From assembly GCA_964451885.1 (NCBI GenBank), contig CAYVJW010000029.1, positions 1 through 17,630 on the forward strand: 17,630 nucleotides of DNA. Reading direction: 5' to 3'. The notes below the pieces were generated by a model. That model was not told where the DNA came from. It was given only the letters and a program-made list of their open reading frames with translations, and made no database searches. Below, piece by piece: positions 13,147-17,630 of this stretch (its first letter is position 1; every line of letters starts with the position of its first letter). Origin of the DNA: CAYVJW01 sp964451885. Lineage in GTDB: Bacteria; Patescibacteriota; Gracilibacteria; UBA4473. The position numbers and the translations under genes are program-made.

Positions 13147-14469
13147 ATGAATTATAGATCTTTTATCTTTGAAAAGTTTAACTTTAATAAATCTCAAAAA
13201 AAACTTACTTGCTCTTATTCTTTTGATTCCCAAGTTTTTTTCGAAGAAGAATTTATCTTTGATTTTGAATTTATTGATCACTACGGGGAAGAAGCACTGG
13301 AAAATGCCATTTTCGGCCTTTTCGTAATGTGCGGGGTTTCTTACTTCAAAGCCGCACTTCCGCCAAAGATTATGTTTCGAACCGGAGGATTGAATCAGGA
13401 ACAAAAAAAATTCTTTGAAAAAATCTATCGGTTAGGGCTAGGGGAGTTTTTTTACACGAACGGTATTGATCCGAGAGGAAAAGTGAACTTTGAACAATTA
13501 CGAATTAAAGAAAATCAGAAATCAAATACTAAATCGAAAATCGAAAATCAAAAATCAAAAATCAGCGGCAGTCTTGTCCCTATCGGAGGCGGCAAGGATT
13601 CCCTTGTTACCGCAGAGATCCTTGAATCAGCTGGCGAAGATTTTGAAACCTGGACAGTGGGGGATAAAGAATTACTGAATAAATTATGTGTTCATGTAGG
13701 CAAGCCGCATATCAAGATTTATCGAAAAATTTCCCCGAAATTATTGGAACTAAACAAAAAAGGAGCCTTGAACGGCCATGTGCCGATTTCGGCTATATTA
13801 TCATTTCTATCAGTCGTGACGGCTATTTTAAGAGGCAAGAAAAATATCATTTTTTCCAACGAATCCTCAGCTAATGAAGCTAACCTGGAGTTTCACGACC
13901 AGAAAATAAACCATCAATATTCAAAAACCCTGGAATTTGAAAAAGATTTTCAGGATTACACTCGAAAATTCATATCTCCGGAAATTCAATACTTCTCCCT
14001 TTTGCGCCCATTAACAGAGCTCAAGATTGCACAAATTTTTTGTACAAGACTTTTCGATAAGTATGAAGGTTATTTTTCTTCCTGCAATCGGAATTTTCAT
14101 ATTGCCCCTACTTCCGACTTTGTACCCGTTTGGTGCGGAGAATGTCCAAAGTGTGCTTTTGTTTTTGCCATATTTTCGCCTTTTCTTGAGCGGGAAAAAT
14201 TATTGAACTTATTTGGAGGAAAAAATTTGTTTGCAGATCCTGAACTGGATGAAACATTTAGAGAATTACTTGGATTAAGCGGCTCGAAGCCTTTCGAATG
14301 TGTGGGAGAAATTTCTGAAGTCCGAAAGGGTCTTTCGTTAGCCAAAAATACAGAAAATTGGCCGGAACTTGAAAAATTCAAGTTTTCGAATCCAAACTAT
14401 GATTTTGAAAGATTCTCATCTCATGTAATACCGGAAAAGTTTGAGAAAATATTGAAGAATTTATTATAA
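13147..14469 (+). CDS. murL: UDP-MurNAc-L-Ala-L-Glu epimerase MurL
   Basis: A 440-aa member of the PP-loop-like MurL family. In Xanthomonas MurL inverts the terminal L-Glu of UDP-MurNAc-L-Ala-L-Glu to D-Glu, working with MurD2 and replacing the glutamate racemase route to D-Glu. Motifs I recognise: GVSYFKAALP (63-72), the PP-loop PIGGGKDSLVT (145-155), NGHVPISA (209-216), FSNESSANEAN (236-246), INHQYSKTLEFEKDF (254-268), SLLRPLTEL (284-292), SSCNR (311-315), and W-CGEC-PKC-AFVF (329-340). Residues 122-138 are an in-frame low-complexity insertion just before the PP-loop. AGGA lies just before the ATG. Seventeen bases separate it from porG, so it may be co-transcribed with por genes. Confidence 0.88.
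   Translation: MNYRSFIFEKFNFNKSQKKLTCSYSFDSQVFFEEEFIFDFEFIDHYGEEALENAIFGLFVMCGVSYFKAALPPKIMFRTGGLNQEQKKFFEKIYRLGLGEFFYTNGIDPRGKVNFEQLRIKENQKSNTKSKIENQKSKISGSLVPIGGGKDSLVTAEILESAGEDFETWTVGDKELLNKLCVHVGKPHIKIYRKISPKLLELNKKGALNGHVPISAILSFLSVVTAILRGKKNIIFSNESSANEANLEFHDQKINHQYSKTLEFEKDFQDYTRKFISPEIQYFSLLRPLTELKIAQIFCTRLFDKYEGYFSSCNRNFHIAPTSDFVPVWCGECPKCAFVFAIFSPFLEREKLLNLFGGKNLFADPELDETFRELLGLSGSKPFECVGEISEVRKGLSLAKNTENWPELEKFKFSNPNYDFERFSSHVIPEKFEKILKNLL
13511..13563 (+). repeat. AAAATCA-type simple repeat inside murL
   Basis: About seven degenerate units of the type AAATCA/G-A encode NQKSNTKSKIENQKSKI (residues 123-139). Base composition is almost only A/T/C on this strand, unlike the rest of murL. 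It keeps the frame and lies in a linker. Confidence 0.6.
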
Positions 14470-14486
14470 AATTTAGAATTTCAGTA

Positions 14487-15077
14487 ATGCAAGATGAACT
14501 TTCTATCCGTTGGCATTCTCGCGCCGGACAAGGAGCGGTCACTGCGGCCGGTTTTTTAGCCGAAGCGATGGGGAAATTCGGCTACAAAGTACAGAGTTTT
14601 CCGGATTTTGGGGCAGAAAAAAGGGGGGCGAGCGTAGTGGTTTTTAATCGGGTTTCGAAAAAAGCAAAAATTCTGGATGATCCGGCTCATTTGACCCATG
14701 TAGATCTGGTAATATTGTTGGATTCAACTTTGATTGGAGCTGAGCTAAATTATGATGATGTATTGAAAGGCTTGAAAGAAAGCGGGATTCTTTTTATCAA
14801 TACGGCTAAAAAAGAGTCATCGGGCTTTAATGAAAAATACAAAGGAAAAATATTCCACCTAAACGCCACTCAAATTGCCCTTGATACAATTGGAAGAAAT
14901 ATTCCGAACGTGGCTATGATAGGAGGCGTGGCGAAGGTTTTAGATATTGATCTTAAGGAGATGAGAACAATATTAAAAGAACATTTATTGCATTTTTTCC
15001 CTCCGAAATTGGTTGAAAAAAATCTTGAAGGATTTGATCTTGGATACGGGGGAATCATCCAAATTAAAAATTATTAA
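14487..15077 (+). CDS. porG: Pyruvate/2-oxoacid:ferredoxin oxidoreductase, gamma subunit
   Basis: A 196-aa gamma subunit of the four-subunit class of CoA-acylating 2-oxoacid:ferredoxin oxidoreductases, which convert pyruvate to acetyl-CoA, CO2 and reduced ferredoxin. The N-terminal motif IRWHSRAGQGAVTAAGFLAEA (split at residues 7-27) and VQSFPDFGAEKRGA (35-48) are characteristic; NVAMIGGVAKVLDI marks the C-terminal part. Length is standard. It is the first of three por genes, with porD beginning 3 bases after its stop. Pyruvate is the likeliest substrate because of the G-D-A order, but 2-oxoisovalerate or other 2-oxoacids are not excluded. Confidence 0.93.
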   Translation: MQDELSIRWHSRAGQGAVTAAGFLAEAMGKFGYKVQSFPDFGAEKRGASVVVFNRVSKKAKILDDPAHLTHVDLVILLDSTLIGAELNYDDVLKGLKESGILFINTAKKESSGFNEKYKGKIFHLNATQIALDTIGRNIPNVAMIGGVAKVLDIDLKEMRTILKEHLLHFFPPKLVEKNLEGFDLGYGGIIQIKNY

Positions 15078-15080
15078 AAA

Positions 15081-15452
15081 ATGTCTAAAAAATCTATAAA
15101 AGAACTCCGCGCGCTTCACTCAAAAATCCCAGACAGTAAAACTTCCTGGAAAGAATTTGAAGTGGGAGGCGGTACGGTATTAGATACGGGGAATTCAGAG
15201 CTTTATAGTACGGGAAATTGGGTGCCGAAAAAACTTTGTTTTAATAAAGAAAACTGTATCAATTGCGGGCTCTGCTGGCCTATTTGTCCGGATGATGCAA
15301 TTATCCTGGATGAGAAAGGGAATATGACGGGAGTGGATTTGGACCACTGTAAAGATTGTGGAATGTGTGTGGAAGTCTGCCCGGCAAATAAGGCTCCAGA
15401 TAAAACAAAGCATGCTTTATATTTTAAGGAAGATTATCGAGATGACTTTTAA
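15081..15452 (+). CDS. porD: Pyruvate/2-oxoacid:ferredoxin oxidoreductase, delta (ferredoxin-like) subunit
   Basis: A 123-aa ferredoxin-type subunit carrying two [4Fe-4S] clusters that pass electrons from the TPP site to soluble ferredoxin. Cys motifs: C59-IN-C62-GL-C65-WPI-C69-P and C90-KD-C93-GM-C96-VEV-C100-P. The N-terminal part (TSWKEFEVGGGTVLDTGNSE, 21-40) and TGNWV are typical of PorD. Spacing to porG (3 bases) and porA (20 bases) shows one operon. Confidence 0.94.
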   Translation: MSKKSIKELRALHSKIPDSKTSWKEFEVGGGTVLDTGNSELYSTGNWVPKKLCFNKENCINCGLCWPICPDDAIILDEKGNMTGVDLDHCKDCGMCVEVCPANKAPDKTKHALYFKEDYRDDF

Positions 15453-15472
15453 ATAGAATTTAATTAAAAAAA

Positions 15473-16660
15473 ATGTCTCACAAAATCACCAAACGTACTG
15501 AAAAAGTTTTAGACGGAAATCATTCCGCTGCAGAAGCCCTGCGGCAGATAAATCCGGATGTTTTCGGCTATTACCCTATTACGCCAACCAGTTATATTGG
15601 GCAAAAATTTTCAGAATTTGTCGCCGATGGAGAGGTAGATACAGAATATGTTTCTGTTGAGTCAGAACATGCTGCTATGTCGGTTTGTGTGGGGGCTGCG
15701 GCTGCAGGCGGGAGAGCCTGTACTGTTACGGCTTCACAAGGATTACTGCTTATGACAGAAGTACTTTTTAATGCGGCAGGAAGCAGGCTGCCTATTGTCC
15801 TGATCAGCGGAAACCGGTCACTTTCCGCCCCGCTTTCCATCCACTGTGATCACAGTGATGCGATGGCAGTTCGGGATGCGGGTTTTATCCAGCTTTTCGC
15901 AGAGAATGCGCAAGAGGTGTATGATTTTTTACTGTGCGCCTACCGGATTGCGGAAGACAAAAAAGTCAGGACGCCCATCATGGTAACGATGGACTGTTTC
16001 CAGACTACGCACACAAGCATGAATGTCCTGTTAGAATCGGATAAAGAAGTAAGAGATTTTGTAGGAGAGCCGATATTAGTAAATCCTTTGCTTGATGTAG
16101 CACACCCGGTGGCTCATGGATGTTTTGATAAACCGGATTTTTACATGGAGCATCGACGGGCGCAGTTGGAGGGAATGAAAAACGCGGTACCAAAAATAAA
16201 AGAAATTTTTGGGGAATTTGCCAAAAAATTCGGCCGGGGGTCAGCACAGTTGCTTGATGAGTATAAGACAAAAGATGCGGAAGTGGGGATAGTCGTGCTG
16301 GCTTCCACAGCCGGGACAATTCGGCGTAGTATTGATTTGCTCCGAAAAAAAGGAACAAAAGTCGGAATGATCCGCCCAAAAGTATTTCGCCCGTTCCCCA
16401 AAGAAGACCTGAAAAAAAGTTTATCAAGATTTAAAAAAATACTAGTTTTGGATCGCATGACCCCAGAAGGGGTTTCATTTGGAGCATTAGGCATGGAAAT
16501 TTCCGCGATTTTTGCAGGTGAAGTATGTTCCCCCATCATTAAAAACGCAATTTACGGATTAGGATCCAGGGAAACAACATATGAGGATTTTGCGGAAATG
16601 GTGGAGAAATTTGATAATCTTCCAGAAGAGCCGATGTGGATTAATTTGAGGGATAGTTGA
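15473..16660 (+). CDS. porA: Pyruvate/2-oxoacid:ferredoxin oxidoreductase, alpha subunit
   Basis: A 395-aa alpha subunit (pyrimidine-binding TPP domain plus transketolase C-like domain). Landmarks: DVFGYYPITPTSYIGQKF (29-46), EYVSVESEHAAMSVCVGAA (58-76), VTASQGLLLMTEVL with the catalytic-site loop, and the C-terminal MIRPKVFRPFP and LVLDRMTPEG. Length is normal. It needs the beta subunit PorB, which carries the diphosphate-binding part of TPP and the proximal [4Fe-4S] cluster; no such gene follows. Instead a convergent gene begins in its last 20 bases. It ends in TGA. Confidence 0.94.
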   Translation: MSHKITKRTEKVLDGNHSAAEALRQINPDVFGYYPITPTSYIGQKFSEFVADGEVDTEYVSVESEHAAMSVCVGAAAAGGRACTVTASQGLLLMTEVLFNAAGSRLPIVLISGNRSLSAPLSIHCDHSDAMAVRDAGFIQLFAENAQEVYDFLLCAYRIAEDKKVRTPIMVTMDCFQTTHTSMNVLLESDKEVRDFVGEPILVNPLLDVAHPVAHGCFDKPDFYMEHRRAQLEGMKNAVPKIKEIFGEFAKKFGRGSAQLLDEYKTKDAEVGIVVLASTAGTIRRSIDLLRKKGTKVGMIRPKVFRPFPKEDLKKSLSRFKKILVLDRMTPEGVSFGALGMEISAIFAGEVCSPIIKNAIYGLGSRETTYEDFAEMVEKFDNLPEEPMWINLRDS

Positions 16661-16964
16661 CCGTTTGTTTTTTTCTCACAATCCTAATCTCATTAATTTT
16701 CTCCGGAAAATCATGTTCGGCAAAATCTTCCAGTAGTTCGTGTGTACGAAGAAATAACTCTGAACCGGCAGCAGAATTTTCCGTAGCAATGCTGAGTACA
16801 CCGTGTTCAAATTTTTGAAGATGCCACATATCGGCAAAATCGGCATACTTTTTCCTGAGAATATTTCGGACTTTTTCACACATTATAGAAGCAAGTACCT
16901 GATCAGAAAGCTTGTATTTTTTAGCGGCTAAAAGGAGGAAATCGCCGGCGCGTTGGAAAGCCAT
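16641..16964 (-). CDS. DUF721/DciA-like protein
   Basis: A 107-aa protein resembling DUF721. DciA, the best-studied member, helps load the replicative helicase DnaB in bacteria lacking DnaC/DnaI. The pattern fits: an N-terminal helix pair (AAKKYKLSDQVLASIMCEKV), then a W in FADMWHL, a strand HGVLSIATENSAAGSEL with the usual L.v...ss..a.eL shape, and a final strand INEIRIVRKK. It is a short, single-domain version. No DNA-replication genes are adjacent, so the assignment rests on sequence pattern only. Convergent with porA, overlapping by 20 bases. Confidence 0.65.
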   Translation of the reverse strand: MAFQRAGDFLLLAAKKYKLSDQVLASIMCEKVRNILRKKYADFADMWHLQKFEHGVLSIATENSAAGSELFLRTHELLEDFAEHDFPEKINEIRIVRKKQTVNYPSN

Positions 16965-17045
16965 TGAGAGATATTAGATGTAACAAACAATAATAATTAA
17001 AAACTATTTAGGCATTGTAATTTGATGAAGAAAATTCATGAAGGA

Positions 17046-17483
17046 TTACTCTCTGTCTCCCAAAATCCCCATCGGGCACATAGGCCGGGTAAACATAAGG
17101 GCTATTATATTTAGTATTATTAATAAATGCGTCATCACTTGTGGAACATTGCCTCGATGGACCGCAATCGTAGCAACAAGGAGTATTACCAATAAACCCA
17201 AAAGCGAAAATTTATAAAGCCATTTCGGAAAAAACTTACCAAGGGTCACAACAATAGCTCCGCCAATTTCTACAATGACCACAACCCAATAGGCAACAAG
17301 CTCCAAAGTCCCGGAAAGCCCCAATTTTGCCTGCAATAAACCATGAAACATATTCGGATTCATGAGTTTTATAATTCCCGAAACCAAAAAAAGGACTACC
17401 ACCCCCAATCGAATTAACCCAAGGGCAAGAGCCGGGTTATCACAATGCCCTTCCTATGTACAACAGTTACAAGTCTTTTTCAT
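17046..17483 (-). CDS. DoxX-family membrane protein with in-frame amber codon
   Basis: The frame from ATG 17483 reads MKKTCNCCT, then TAG (17456-17454), then EGHCDNPALALGLIRLGVVV and on to a TAA-free run ending at 17046. The part after the stop has the usual DoxX start (NPALALGLIRLG) and four membrane helices, ending RPMCPMGILGDRE. DoxX proteins are small quinone- or redox-linked membrane proteins of poorly known role. An internal TTG at 17408 could start a shorter 120-aa form but would cut the first helix. The sequence AGGAAGGG just after the TAG looks like a Shine-Dalgarno site without a well-placed start in this frame. It is either a fresh nonsense mutation, readthrough, or a sequence error. 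It lies about 57 bases downstream of the gpmI stop. Confidence 0.65.
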
Positions 17484-17540
17484 TTTTGTTTGAAATAAGG
17501 AAATAAAAAGAATGATATCAGTATACCGAATAAAAGTACT

Positions 17541-17630
17541 TCAAGAAATAATTAAACTTTTTCCAGTCATTTCCTTTGGTTGCTCAATACTCATCAACTC
17601 ACAAATTGTCGGCGCAATATCAGCCAAAGT
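17541..17630 (-). CDS. gpmI: 2,3-bisphosphoglycerate-independent phosphoglycerate mutase, C-terminal end (partial)
   Basis: The last 29 codons of a gene running in from beyond the window: TLADIAPTICELMSIEQPKE then MTGKSLIIS and TGA. LADIAPT.L.L......P.EMTG.SL is the conserved C-terminus of GpmI, the Mn-dependent enzyme that interconverts 3- and 2-phosphoglycerate in glycolysis. The DoxX-like gene follows on the same strand and may share the transcript. Confidence 0.88.
   Translation of the reverse strand, partial: TLADIAPTICELMSIEQPKEMTGKSLIIS

Noticed and set aside
12669..17630. Possibility that the whole genome recodes TGA (or TAG) as sense.
   Set aside because: porA, gpmI and the DUF6973-like frame end cleanly at TGA, and tsaB and its neighbour end at TAG; clear housekeeping genes carry no in-frame stops.

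Overview
This is a chromosomal window from an AT-rich bacterium. Most evidence points to a Candidate Phyla Radiation (Patescibacteria) genome, possibly near Peregrinibacteria. The grounds are very tight packing with overlapping convergent genes, mostly absent Shine-Dalgarno sites, small lineage-type membrane proteins (one with an RNxxAH motif, one with a PWF four-helix layout), and a housekeeping set mixed with orphan genes. TGA ends several clear genes, so the code is standard, not the TGA=Gly code of Gracilibacteria. The lineage is an inference from style; no 16S rRNA gene is present. I saw no rRNA, tRNA, CRISPR array or intact insertion sequence.

Left part (1-2250): an accessory island on the minus strand. 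A two-part gene carries duplicated beta-rich N-terminal domains and a C-terminal DUF6973-like domain. It is split by a -1 shift at a run of nine Ts. It is followed, through an ATGA overlap, by two tandem paralogous membrane micro-proteins of 45 and 35 residues that are easy to miss. Upstream lie an orphan 60-codon frame, a cluster of direct and inverted repeats, and a decayed fragment of a second glyA. This cassette is the best candidate for something undescribed.

Middle (2251-12121): an M23-type metallopeptidase homologue, then mostly core functions. These are glyA (serine/glycine and one-carbon metabolism), miaB and tsaB (tRNA modification at positions 37), a TIM-barrel protein that has lost its metal ligands, a large membrane-anchored FecR/Ig-like surface protein, rpsT, lspA and aroC, plus a zinc-ribbon protein and small membrane proteins.

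Right part (12122-17630): a consensus promoter drives an orphan basic protein. Next is a decayed reading frame with two in-frame TGA codons. Then comes a plus-strand block murL-porG-porD-porA, joining a muropeptide L-Glu epimerase to three of the four subunits of a pyruvate:ferredoxin-type oxidoreductase; the TPP-binding beta subunit is not here. Minus-strand genes follow: a DUF721/DciA-like protein, a DoxX-family membrane protein interrupted by an amber codon, and the 3' end of gpmI.
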